A stretch of 64,000 bases of DNA from Lingula anatina. Its lineage: Eukaryota > Brachiopoda > Lingulata > Lingulida > Lingulidae. The stretch is taken from positions 233,198 to 297,197 of the forward strand of contig NW_019775379.1 of NCBI RefSeq assembly GCF_001039355.2, read 5' to 3'. A program made the position numbers and the translations under genes. Below are positions 38,675 to 51,100 of this stretch, piece by piece. Below the pieces are notes generated by a model, which did not search any database, had not been told where the DNA came from, and saw only the letters and a list, made by a program, of their open reading frames with translations. Position 1 is the stretch's first letter, and the number at the start of each line of letters is the position of its first letter.

Positions 38675-39200
38675 TTCTAATACTTCCATTATAACAAAAA
38701 ATTTATAAAATACTTTCTTGATATTGACTTTATAGTGGAAAATATAGAGTTGTATTGTAAAGCCCCGTGAATTGGGCAGATAAATTTTCTGTACCAGTAA
38801 CCAGCTGTGCCATTTCTTAAATGCTGTGCAAAAATTCTCGCTGGACAAAAATGAGCACATGACTTAGCCTGAGAAAATCGGGAAAATTTGGTGAAAATCT
38901 CTCTGCAACCCTGGTAGAGGGTAGCAGATATAAATATAACTATACATGAGGCAGACGTGTTCAGATGATGGAGTTGAGCTGATGCAGGTGAAGCAAAAAT
39001 CCATTATATATTGATTATAATAAGAGTGCAGAGATCCATTGCTTACAACAAGTGCATAAACAGTGTCAGTGTCGTACTTTTCTTCTCCGAGAGGGACTTT
39101 GTTTCATCCGCGATGCTCTTTCTGACCATTCCACGCAAGGATCCGTCGTCTACTATATATTTTCAAAGCATACCGTATGATGAATATATGTATAAAGCCA

Positions 39201-42200
39201 TCACAATCTAGTGTTTTCATTCCCCTTAGACACGTTGTGGTTTTCCACGGCGCCGTACTTCATGACGTCATCTGGATTCTGATCATCGAGGTCTGAATGT
39301 CGGTTCTGTCTTCCACACCACGCCCAGTCTGGCAGAGCATCCAGGAGCGCTTGTCTGTTTGTCTCTGGTAACAAAAGTCCCAGAAAAGCAGCCGCCAGTG
39401 CAAAACTTCCAAAGATGATGAAAGGTAATTCCAGGGCGACAGAGCTCTAAAGAATCAAATATGTTTTTAGGTTAATATCTCGTTTTTAACAATAAAATGT
39501 TTTATTGAATGCCACGGAAGCCACCATGTTACAATCCTGCGGCATTTGCCTGAATTTAAAAACAAGTGAAGTGGACCATTTTGCAACGACATTAGTTCTC
39601 TTCCCACCGAGGTATGAACACAGCAACATACATACCAAGTAGGCAAACTGTGGGGCTGCTACTCCTCCTATTCTACCTGAGATAGAAGCTGCACCACAGG
39701 CGATGCTCCTGAAATCCAGTTGCATAAGCAATAATGAAACCAGCTGGGTGATAACGTAACTCAAGAAGTTATAAAGACTTTACAACTTCTTGCGTAACTG
39801 TAGTGCAAAAAAGCTTGCTGGATAGAAATGTGCAGTTTGTGGATAGCCAGTGGAGCATCCTTTAATATCTAGTTAACATTCCCTCTGTGACCCTACTAGA
39901 GGATGATAAAAGAGAAAGTGAATATACACTAAGGTCACTTAACCAGTTCAATCGAAAAAGTACGTTTGACTTTCAACTCAGTAAAGGTAAGATTGTCTGG
40001 CAGTTTCTTTCACCTCACAGTCTCTCTCTCTCATACATACCTTACAACCGTAGGGTACAGCTCCGCAGTATAGAGATAACTAACTACCCAGGCGGCTGAC
40101 ACACCCAGTTTTCCCAGCAAAGCCAGTACAGTGACCAATGTTCCCATGGTTTCCAGTTTACCTGCAATGACAGCGTGTTGTCCTTTCATATTTTAAAAGA
40201 GGAGCGAGGAAACATTTAAAGACTTTCCTTTTTCTTACAACATGCAATCCTCACATTCCATTCTATTCTAACATCCCTGTTTGAAGGCATACAATGCGCG
40301 GTAGTACTTTACAGATAATAATAATAATAATAATTTTGCAGAAATGCGAACAGTTTTCAGTTAATCACCAAAGCACATGTATAAGTTTATCCTATCCATA
40401 GCTGTTGAGAAGATTATGATTTGTACATCCGTTTTCAAGTAATAACATTCATTTTCAACCGTTGCAATTGAAATTCACTAGTCTTCATGTCTACTGCGAG
40501 AGTGACTGAAAATGAGAAGTAAATATGCTATATGCTATATGGTGTGCATAAGTCATTGAAATTTCCAGGAAAAATAACCAATTGCTACATAAAGACAGAC
40601 GGACATGGTTTTCAAAAAGATGCGACGAATTATAAAACCGTACCGGCCACTCCTACAAACATCACTGAAAAGACTGCAAGTCCTCCGATTAACATGAACA
40701 TAAACATCGTAGGGCGACGACCGATCCTAGAAAAATAATAATATTTGTAGTTACTTGTCTTTTTTCCCTCATTAAACTTTTAAGGCAAATGGCCCTCCAT
40801 ACTTTTTAAAGATTTTTTTTACTGGAATGAATTAGATTATATATAACGCCTTTTATCGAATTTTAAAAATTACTTTAAACGGTCCTTTAAACTTCCAGTG
40901 GCCGCTCCGAAGAATTTATAACTAATGGTTACCTTTTTTCATCAAACTGTCCTATAATTTTTTCATAATTTGTAAACATGTTTACTTGTTGTTTAAATAG
41001 GCTGTGGAGGCTGTGGCTGGCCAGTCCACCAGTGTCAGAAGGACGGTATTGATGTAGATGTCTCCCGGGAGATTCCTTACGTTCAGAGACAGCCCATAGT
41101 ACATCGCTGCCTGAACGAACCTACATCAAAAAAGGACATGAAATGAAGGTCAATTTGATAAATACCATAGAAGGGCAAACTTTCCTGACCCCATAAAAGA
41201 CAAGTTTACTGCGATACATTTAAAAACAAAATATTGCAAAAAAAGATTTACTTCTGCGATAACTTACTCACCACACAAACATCAGTATCAGTGTATACCG
41301 TGTCAGGAGAGGGGTACGGAAGAGATCCCAGAAACTGTACTTGCTCTCGTGAGCTGATCGGCGCTTTTCTTCCTATTTGAAAAATGAATTTCAGTCAGAA
41401 AATTATAACTTTTTCCATTATACATAAGAGGTTGGCCACCATTAAGGTAAACTGCATTCAAATATGCTTCGACATGATATTAAATATTGAAGCTTGCCTT
41501 CAGCACGATTACAAGCATTTGTATTTTCCCGTTGACTCAGGTTATCCAGTTCAATGTTAAGAGGTCCATTGATTCAAAAAGAAATTTAGTGTCCGTGAAA
41601 TGCACAGTTGAGGGGCGCTCTTTAACAAAGTCCCTTTTAGCTGTTTTAAAATTGAACCGAGGACATTTGTCCAATTTTATTATTGACAGAGGGGCTTCTG
41701 GGAGACAATAGTGGGGGGAGGGGGGTACTCACGTCGATTGCCTTTTGCAACATAATCATATCCGGGGCAGGTTTCTTGTTGCTTCTGGCAATGGCATCTA
41801 TGGTCTTCTTAGCCTCATCAAGCCTGCCGTGCATAGCAAGCCAACGAGGACTCTCTGGTAAAAACCTTAAGAAGAAAAGTAAAAGTGTATGTTGAACGTC
41901 AATCAAGTTTGCTTCCTACGTGCCTGTTTATACAAGACTGTTCCCGAGGAGCAGAACAAAAACCACATGAAAAATGCACTCACCTGCAGAACAGCCATAG
42001 TACGACGGGAGGCGCTAGTGACGTTATCATCACGAATGTCTTCCACTGACGTACGAAATAGGCAATCAGCGCCAGCGTCATAATGGCGATCTTCCAGAAG
42101 GTCACGGCGCCGTTTATCGTACGATATTTTGTCCCTGTAAACTCCAGAGCCCAAACGAAGTTCACAATCAATAAACCTGAAAATAGTACCAAATACTACA

Positions 42201-45122
42201 AACACTTTCTTTGGTCTTGGAGAACTACTGTAGAGTTATTAAGAGTACTGGTAAAATATTTTTGTACATGAAATGTCATGCTGATATTTTCTTGAAATGT
42301 TTTTACGTTAATCTACAAGATTTCGTCAATATTTATACAACAAAGTCCATAGTTCCACAATAAAGGCACAAATACTGCACATACTGTATATAGGAAATTA
42401 CCTCCGGCGCACAGTCCATTGAAAAAACGCATCGCAGCAAACACTTCCCACAAGGGAGCAAATGCGTTAGCGAAGCCGACAACCCCATTGAAAGTGATAG
42501 TTGCGTACCACACCGGTTTTCTTCCAAATGTATCAGCGAGCTGACTTATTATCAATGCTCCAAGCACAACACCTACCATTTGGATCGTTGTGATCAGATC
42601 ACCGATGTATTTGAGGTTGCAAATAAGGTTCCACTGAAATGATAAATAATAACGATTTTCTATTCAGAATGTGAGATCTTCGTTCAAAATTAAAACCATG
42701 TGCTCACCCCAACCCCCTAAGCTTCGGAAGCCGTTACACCCTTATCACTCAAAGACAATATAACAAGCCAAACTAGACAAAACAAAAAGACTTTCCATCT
42801 CTGTCCTCTACATATTACAGGAAAACAGTTTTCGTCTACTGTTTCTCTTCTCCTTCTGCCTTCTCTTCAACCAAACCCTGGATCCGCCACTGATTCGTTA
42901 ACACTCGTTAAGCTGAAGAGCATGGTAATGGTACAGGTAAAAGAGTTGATAAGCCGGAGAAAAACTGCTTTCCATATAATTTCACGGGAATTTCATTGCC
43001 TTTTTCTACAAAAAGTTAAAACAATTGGCCTACCTCTGAAACGATCGAAGTGAAATCCGAAACATACTCAATCCCTGGGCACATTCCGCCGTCAGAGTTG
43101 CAGGTATCCAATATAATGGCCGGACTATCGTTGGTTCCATTCCCGTAGAGGTCAACAAGTTCTGACAAATGGCCAGTCCTATTCAAAGTCCGGTTCATCT
43201 GCGGACACAGCCACTGGGGTACTGCTGCGAAAAACACTGGCCCAAGCATTGTCCATCCCGTAACGAAATCACCCATGTTGATGGCGAGGAAGATCGCCAG
43301 CTGGCGACGACCAAGACCACCTAAATAAATTAATCTTTATTATTCATTATAACATTAACATACAGAATGCACTAGTTTTTTTTTAATTCTTTACATTAAG
43401 TTCCTGTAAAATATTTTGAGAAATGAATGTACAGAAACACCCAGAAAAGATTTTGTATATTTTTAGGTGAATATTTTCTTCCAATTTCAATACAAGATAT
43501 GTGACTGATGCATCCGCCCAAATTCCATCATTCCATTCGTTGGGATCTACTCAGAAACGGTCATGGCCCCCAATTCATTTGAGAAACAGACGACGTTGTT
43601 TTGCTGTTTACAGTGGGTACCTCGGAGGTCGTCTGGTATTCTGACCTGCTAAGACCAGTTTGGTGTTCGCTAATAGCCTTGAAAAACGCATTTTTGTGGC
43701 AATTTACCCCTCGTTCTCAACGGACTGGGTGGTTTTTGTTTAGTTGCAGCAGCGTATCATGAAAGACTTTTTAAAATATTTTAGCTAATTTCAAGAGGCA
43801 ATATATTGCTCCAGACAAAGAGATTTAAAAGTAGTTTAAATAACACCAAGTTGCCTTATTCTGTAATAAATTCGAACTCCAACGGCTTTGTAACCAGGAC
43901 AGCTTTTGACCCTGGATGCAGTTGTGTCACTGAAGTAGGAGTGGAAAACATGTTACACGAAGAAGGATTGGCTTCAATCTTATGTTAATGTGGGATCAAA
44001 AGAAAAAGCGCACCACTTGGCATGCTGCATACCCAGTTATTCACCACCAACTGTCTTTGCTATATCAATTTTTTTCTTACTGCGCCGCCTGGTTATGTTG
44101 ACACGGCGACATCAAGTAGCTTGTTTTTTACTGTCTTTTATTGCTTGGGTTTCGGCAACCTGAGTGTCAGAAGACACTGGGAACTCGCATCTTTACACAG
44201 TTTAAACGATCAACATGCCTATGGAATTTCTTGCATTCTCTGAAATTCATGCTAGGGACTCGCCGGACAGGTAAATAAAGGTTAATTGGTCTGATATATA
44301 CCGCCAGCACTTTTATAAAAACCGCTGTTTTATCATTGTCTTCTTAAGTTGACATAGTCTAGATTTTGTCTCGATTTATTTTTTGTTTGGGACCCATCGG
44401 TAATTCTCTACTAATTGTAACATTCTCAAAAAATGTGGACCAACTCCCCCAACTTGTTCAAAAAGAATGGGACAATATAACTGTCTACAGGAGATAATTG
44501 CAGTACGCGGTATACGCACACGCTGTTAGGCACGTGATCTTTAACGAGCACACCTTAATGCCAATTGTTTGTGGATTTGGTGACATTTGATGGCGTCTTT
44601 TCAATTTAACAGACATTTCTTTGCATCGGTAGAAGTCACAGTGAAACAGTGGATTTGAGGGGGTACCTCTTATAAACTTTACTAAATGGTATAAAATGTG
44701 TATATTTTCACCACTGTTTTGTATTTTTTTTAACCGTTACTCATGTTAGACGCGGTATCCATAATAAAAAGCACTATTTCTAACAATTTACAGCTGTGAG
44801 GTGATCATTTGTAAATTAAAGTACATGGAAATGGGGGTGGGACAACCTTTTTGACCAATGTTGTACTTTAGAACAAAGTATTTTTCAATATATTAGAACA
44901 GTGTGTAACAGGCCAAGTGCTATTACTCAGAGAAGAGAGGCGAAATATAAAAACATAAAATCGGGTTATTTAAAAACCATGCTCACTAGTGTTGGGCCTT
45001 TTCTGTGTAGATATTTACCTTTTTATCGTCAACTGATCATCACTAATAAATTAGTTAAGGTTAAGTTTGCACTTACCTATCTGGTCAAATATCTGCTCAA
45101 AACCCTTGTGTTCAGTTGCCAT
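39201..45122 (-). CDS. SLC22-type organic ion transporter, gene B (11 exons)
   Basis: Paralogue of gene A on the opposite strand. Minus-strand exons: 45077-45122, 43034-43320, 42402-42633, 41984-42176, 41733-41865, 41272-41372, 40986-41120, 40644-40726, 40041-40161, 39636-39708, 39201-39446; total 549 aa, no stops or frame breaks. Exons 3-10 have exactly the same lengths (232, 193, 133, 101, 135, 83, 121, 73) and phases as gene A. It starts MATEHKGFEQIFDQI; exon 2 carries GGLGRRQ, the first helix and an extracellular loop with several N-glycosylation sequons (NRT, NGT). Signatures: ADTFGRKP (motif A), PESPRWL, IGRRP, LPETNRQALLDALPDW. Intron 1 is ~1.75 kb. The sequence differs clearly from A, so the A/B split is old, whereas B and B' (48169-54477) are near-identical. 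Substrate unknown. Confidence 0.9.
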
Positions 45123-45193
45123 GCTTTGTTTCGCTACTGCTTAATCAGGCCGTGTCCTTACTACCCAGCGAAAGGAAGTAATCAAGTCTGAGG

Positions 45194-45200
45194 TTATAAA
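45194..45200 (-). promoter_or_regulatory. Possible TATA-like box of SLC22 gene B
   Basis: TTTATAA on the minus strand, ~75 bp upstream of the start codon and conserved upstream of B' (54549-54555). Plausible but unsupported beyond position and conservation, which recent duplication alone could explain. Confidence 0.3.
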
Positions 45201-45344
45201 CAGCTTCTCCGAGATTAGAAGCTTTTTTAATCATAGGCAAGGCCTTGACGGGTGCACAGAAAACTGGTAATTTGAGCTGGTGAACTTGGTGTCAGCATAA
45301 GTTTTAGTACTCTCTGTAGTGGCACGTCTCTCTCTGCACGTGTG

Positions 45345-47477
45345 CAGCGGCGATGAGTTTGTATATTCTGATCTTTTAGAAGAGAACTGTTTTTCTTAAT
45401 TTCTATGGAAAAAAAAACAGAAATGTCCTACTGTCATTTAAATCAGGGGTGGACATACATTTTTCTTCTTCCAACTAGCTTTACCATGATTGTGTAATCT
45501 TACACACGGTATATGCAAGACGCTACTTGACATACGAACTGAGAAAAAATACTCGCATTTCACCAAAACACTCCTAGAACAGAAGAAAGCTTTATAATAC
45601 CACGGTCACATAGCATCTCAAGGTGTTTATTTACATATATATAATCAAGTGGCCAACTACTTGGACGTAACTTTAACGTTAAAAAAAGCATATAGGCATA
45701 TCTTTTAGGAATCACACTCCCCTACCCCTCTCCTCTACTGCCACCACCTGGATTTATAAACAAGCAATGGCACACTTTAAACTATTCATTACCATATTCA
45801 AGAAGACTAATGAAAAAAGAGGAATTAAAACATGTATTCTCGATTTAAGGGTTGATTATTGTGAGTTTCATGTGGGCTTTGTAGTTTTGTGGAACAAAAT
45901 GGCGGACATTAAATGGAGCCATTGGTTTTGGTTGTTAGGGTGCTGCTCCTTACCCTGTTAACCTATACCATCAGGGACTGGAAAATTACCATGTACATCA
46001 CGTCACTTACTCCTCCTGTGATCTCGTGGTCGTTCCTTAGGTAAGTCGATTTGTAAATTAAAGTTATCACTTATATGTGCTGTTTTTGTTTTGGTATTTA
46101 AATGTCTAAATCAAAACTAACAAATATCTAAATGTGCTTCATCTTGCTTTTTTTCCTACATTAATTAGGTTGTGTGTGCTTGCGGTGGTGGATCTACCGG
46201 TAGCACTTTCAACACTCTATTTAAATAATAGGTGAGTGCAAAAGCGAAATGTTAATAGATTGACATAAATTAAGGGTCAAAAACTGTATCAATTATTTTG
46301 ATATATAGTCATAATGTGCATGCATAGATAAGAAAATGGAATCTTTTAGACAATGTGTGCAAAACCGTTCGCAAAACTGTGATGTGTGGGTTCTGAGGTT
46401 TCAAATGTGCATTAGATGCTTTTAATTGTTAAATAATGGGTATTATATTTGCTTTCAGGGTAGGGCGACGTATTACCTACTTTGGTTTTATGCTCGTGGG
46501 AGGATGTGCTATTTTTTCTGTGATGTTCATCGCAATTTCAGGTATGGGAGAATATTATAATGGATGATGAAAGTCCTTATTTGTTGAAGAAAAACTATTT
46601 CCACAGGAAAATGGAAACCTGAAAAACGTTACGACAAAAAGAAAGCCTGACCACGCTGGTCACAGTACTGGCTTTGGTAGGCAAGGCGGGGGTGGCGGCA
46701 TCGTGGATCACTAGTTCGCTTTATGCAGCAGAACTCGCACCCACTGTGATAAGGTGGCTGTTACTTTCTGGCAGCATTATACGCATTACCTCCAGATCGT
46801 TAACGTTATAATTAAAACGTTAATTCGAATGATTAGTCTTTCTAACACACTGGTTTACTTTAAAACTGTTTAGAATTGGACTTGCAAAATATTTAAAGTA
46901 TGAAATGATCACTGTTTTATGTAGCCAAACTAAATGTAACGCAGAATATGTATATTTTTTAGGAACATAGCATTCGGTACGGTATCGATAGCCTGGCGAA
47001 TAGGTGGAATCGTAGCTCCCCAGTTTCAATTACTGGTATGGTTTTACTCATTTACCTATGGATATTTAAATTTGTTTACATGTCATAAATTATGAAGTCG
47101 GGTTGCTGATCATGTAAGGATCATCCCGTCAAGGATATCGTAAAATACTTTTGTCACTTTTTATTCATAGAGTCAACCGCTCAATCTCAGTGCTTATATA
47201 CAGATTGACCTTTCCTCGCCCAATGCAATGAGAACTTTGTTCCTTTTCGTGATTTCAGAATTCGATTTCTATGGAGCTGCCGTACATTGTATTTGGTGGT
47301 TTGTGCCTGGCGATGGCCTTCCTTGGCCTGCTCACTCTACCAGAAACAAGGAATAGACCTCTGCCGGACGCGTTACCGGAATGGTCATGTTGCGGAAGAG
47401 GGGAAGGGTACGTGGAGGTGGCACAAATTGGAGAAGCCACAAAAGATGGCGATCGATTAAATTTGCAGATATCGTAA
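45345..47477 (+). pseudogene. Duplicated SLC22 gene A remnant (psi-A'), truncated and deleted
   Basis: Copy of the 3' part of gene A made by the segmental duplication. It begins inside exon 3 (last ~10 bases only) and the donor that followed is changed (GGCGATGAGT for GGCGGTGAGT). Exon 4 (45850-46040) carries a TAG in place of a GAG codon and a net 2-bp loss (191 vs 193 bp). About 1 kb of the parent, from intron 4 through exons 5 and 6 into exon 7, is missing, with the join near 46173-46178; the rest of exon 7 runs to 46231. Exon 8 (46459-46541) is intact. Exon 9 (about 46635-46753) has lost its acceptor and the end of intron 8. Exons 10 (46963-47035) and 11 (47259-47477) remain, with a G-to-W change in exon 10. 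Exons 1-2 were never copied. It cannot encode a transporter. Confidence 0.9.
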
Positions 47478-48168
47478 TGCTGATGTGAGGACAAGAAATA
47501 TTGTCTTCTGGTATTCATAAAAAGTATTTTTGCAAAAAAACGCACGATTTAATTGATTCACATAAATACAAAATAAAAGGCAAAGCTTCCATATAAATCT
47601 GAGGCTAGGAACGGATGAATCTATCCGTAACAAAATATTTCAAAAAGGTTCTTTATTTTCTACTACTTCCATTATAACAAAAAGTTTATAAAATACTTTC
47701 TTGATATTGATTTTATAGTGGAAAATATAGAGTTGTATTGTAAAGCCCCGTGAATTGGGCAGATAAATTTTCTGAACCAGTAACCAGCTGTGCCATTTCT
47801 TAAATGCTGGACAAAAATGAGCACATGACTGAACCTGAGAAAATCGGGAAAATTTGGTGAAAATCTCTCTGCAACCCTGGTAGAGGGTAGCAGATATAAA
47901 TATAACTATACATGAGGCAGACGTGTTCAGATGATGGAGTTGAGCTGATGCAGGTGAAGGAAAAATCCATTATATGTTGATTATAATAAGAGTGCAGAGA
48001 TCCATTGCTTACAACACGTGCATAAACAGTGTCAGTGCCGTACATTTCTTCTCCAAGATGGACTTTGTTTCATCCGCGATGCTCTTTCTGACCATTCCAC
48101 GCAAGGATCCGTCGTCCATTATATATATTTTCAAAGCATAACGTATGATGAATATATGTATAAAGCCA

Positions 48169-51100
48169 TCACAATCTAGTGTTTTCATTCCCCTTAGACA
48201 CGTTGGGATTTTCCACGGCGCCGTACTTCATGACGTCATCTGGATTCTGATCATCGAAGTCTGAATGTCGGTTCTGTCTTCCACACCACGCCCAGTCTGG
48301 CAGAGCATCCAGGAGCGCTTGTCTGTTTGTCTCTGGTAACAAAAGTCCCAGAAACGCAGCCGCCAGTGCAAAACTTCCAAAGATGATGAAAGGTAATTCC
48401 AGGGCGACAGAGCTCTAAAGAATCAAATATGTTTTTAGGTTAATATCTCGTTTTTAACAATAAAATGTTTTATTGGATGCCACGGAAGCCACCATGTTAC
48501 AATCCTGCGGCATTTGCCTGAATTTAAAAACAAGTGAAATGGACCATTTTGCAACGACATTAGTTCATTTCCCACTGAGGTATGAACACAGCAAAATACT
48601 TACCAAGTAGGCGAACTGTGGGGCTGCTACTCCTCCTATTCTACCTGAGATAGAAGCTGCACCACAGGCGATGCTCCTGAAATCCAGTTGCATAAGCAAT
48701 AATGAAACCAGCTGGGTGATAACGTAAGTCAAGAAGTTATAAAGACTTTACAACTTCTTGCGTAACTGTAGTGCAAAAAAGCTTGCTGGATAGAAATGTG
48801 CAGTTTGTGGATAGCCAGTGGAGCATCCTTTAATATCTAGTTCACAAAATTCCCTCTGTGACCCTACTAGAGGATGATAAAAGAGAAAGTGAATATACAC
48901 TAAGGTCACTTAGCCAGTTCAATCGAAAAAGTACGTTTGACTTTCAACTCAGTAAAGGTAAGATTGTCTGGCAGTCTCTTTCACCTCACAGTCTCTCTCA
49001 TACATACCTAACGACTGTAGGGTACAGCTCCGCAGTATAGAGATAACTAACCACCCAGGCGGCTGACACACCCAGTTTCCCCAGCAAAGCCAGTACAGTG
49101 ACCAACGTTCCCATGGTTTCCAGTTTACCTGCAATGACAGCGTGTTGTCAATTTATATTTTAAAAGAGGAGCGAGGAAACATTTAAAGACTTTCCTTTTT
49201 CTTACAACATGCAATCCTCACATTCCATTCTATTGTAATATCCCTGTTTGAAGGCATACAATGCGCGGTAGTACTTTACAGATAATGATAATAATAATAA
49301 CTATAATAATTTTGCAGAAATGCGAACAGTTTTCAGTTAATCACTCAAGCACATGTTGTTGTTAATCCTATCCAAAGCTGTTGAGAAGATTATGATCTGT
49401 ACACCCGTTTTCAAGTAATAAAATTCAATTTTAACCGTTGCAATTGAAATTCACTAGTCTTTGTCTCTACTGCGAGAGTGACTGGAAATGAGAATTGTTA
49501 TGCTACATGTATATAGTGTGCATAAGTCATTGAGAAAATGTTGAAATTTACTACATAAAGACAGACAGATATGGTTTTCAACAAAATAAGACGATTTGTA
49601 AAACCGTACCAGCCACTCCTACAAACATCACTGAAAAGACTGCAAGTCCTCCAATTAACATGAACATAAACATCGTAGGGCGACGACCGATCCTACAATA
49701 ATAATAATATCTGTAGTTACTTGTGCTTTTTCCTCTCAGTAAACTTTTAAGGCAAATGACCCTCCATACTAGTTAATGATTTTTTAACTGGAATGAATTA
49801 AATTATACATAACGCCTTTTTTTCGAATTTCAAAAATTCTGAAACTTCCAGTGGCCGCTCCGAACCGAAAAATTTACAATTCATGACAACATTTTAAATA
49901 AATCGGTCCTATATTTTTTTAAAATAAATTCTAAACAATTTTACTTGTTGTTTAAATAGGCTGTGGAGGCTGTGGCTGGCCAGTCCACCAGTGCCAGAAG
50001 GACGGTGTTGATGTAGATGTCTCCGGGGAGATTTCTTACGTTCAGAGACAGCCCATAGTACATCGCTGCCTGAACGAACCTGCATTTAAAAAGCATATTA
50101 AATGTAGGTCAATTTGATAAATACCAAAGAAGGGCAAACTTTCCTGACCCATAAAAGACAAATTTACTGCGATACATTTAAAAACAAAATATTGCACAAA
50201 AAGATTTCCTTCTGCGATAACTCACCACACAAACATCAGTATCAGTGTATACCGTGTCAGGAGAGGGGTACGGAAGAGATCCCAGAAACTGTACTTGCTC
50301 TCATGCGCTGATCGGCGCTTTTCTTCCTATTTGAAAAATGAATTTCAGTCAGAAAATGATAACTTTTTCCATTATACGTAAGAGGTTGGCCACCGTTAAG
50401 GTAAACTACATTCAGAATTCAAATATTCTTCGACATTATAAGCTTATTAAATATTGAATTTTGCCTTCAGCATGATACCAAGCATTTGCATATTCCCCGA
50501 TGACTCAGGTTATCCAGTTCAATGTTAAGGGGTCCACTGATTAAAAGGAAATTCAGTGTCGGTGGAATGCACAGCTGAGGGACACTCTTTACCAAAGTCC
50601 CTTTTAGCTGTTTTAAAATTGAACCAAGGACAGAGGGGCTTCTGGGAGACAATAGTTTGGGGGCGGTGGGGGGGGGGGGTGTACTCACGTCGATTGCCTT
50701 TTGCAACGCAATCATATCCGGGGCAGGTTTCTTGTTGCTCCTGGCAATGGCATCTATGGTCTCCTTAGCCTCATCAAGCCTGTCGTGCATAGCAAGCCAA
50801 CGAGGACTCTCTGGTAAAAACCTTAAGAAGAAAAGTAAAAGTGTGTCTTTCATATCAACCAATTTTGCTTCCTACATGCCTGTTTATATAAGAATGTTCC
50901 CGAGAGGCAGAGCAAAATCCATGTGTTAAATGCACTCACCTGAAGAACAGCCATAGTACAACGGGGGGCGCCAGAGACGTTATCATCACGAATGTCTTCC
51001 ACTGACGTACGAAATAGGCAATCAACGTCAGCGTCATAATGGAGATCTGCCAGAAGGTCACGGCGCCGTTTATCGTACGATATTTTGTCCCTGTAAACTC

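Larger units (their letters stand above)
35281..45332. repeat. Segmental duplication, unit 1 (parent copy, ~10 kb)
   Basis: This segment, from the last ~10 bases of gene A exon 3 to the promoter region of gene B, is copied in the same orientation at 45345-54680. Similarity is clear in exons, introns and intergenic DNA. Its right edge falls after the shared GTAGTGGCACGTCT (ending about 45332), beyond which unit 2 restarts with TGCAGCGGCG, the same bases as at 35281. Confidence 0.88.

Noticed and set aside
45767-45961. 64-codon frame across psi-A' exon 4 starting MAHFKLFITIFKK
   Set aside because: It reads the dead exon in a wrong frame.
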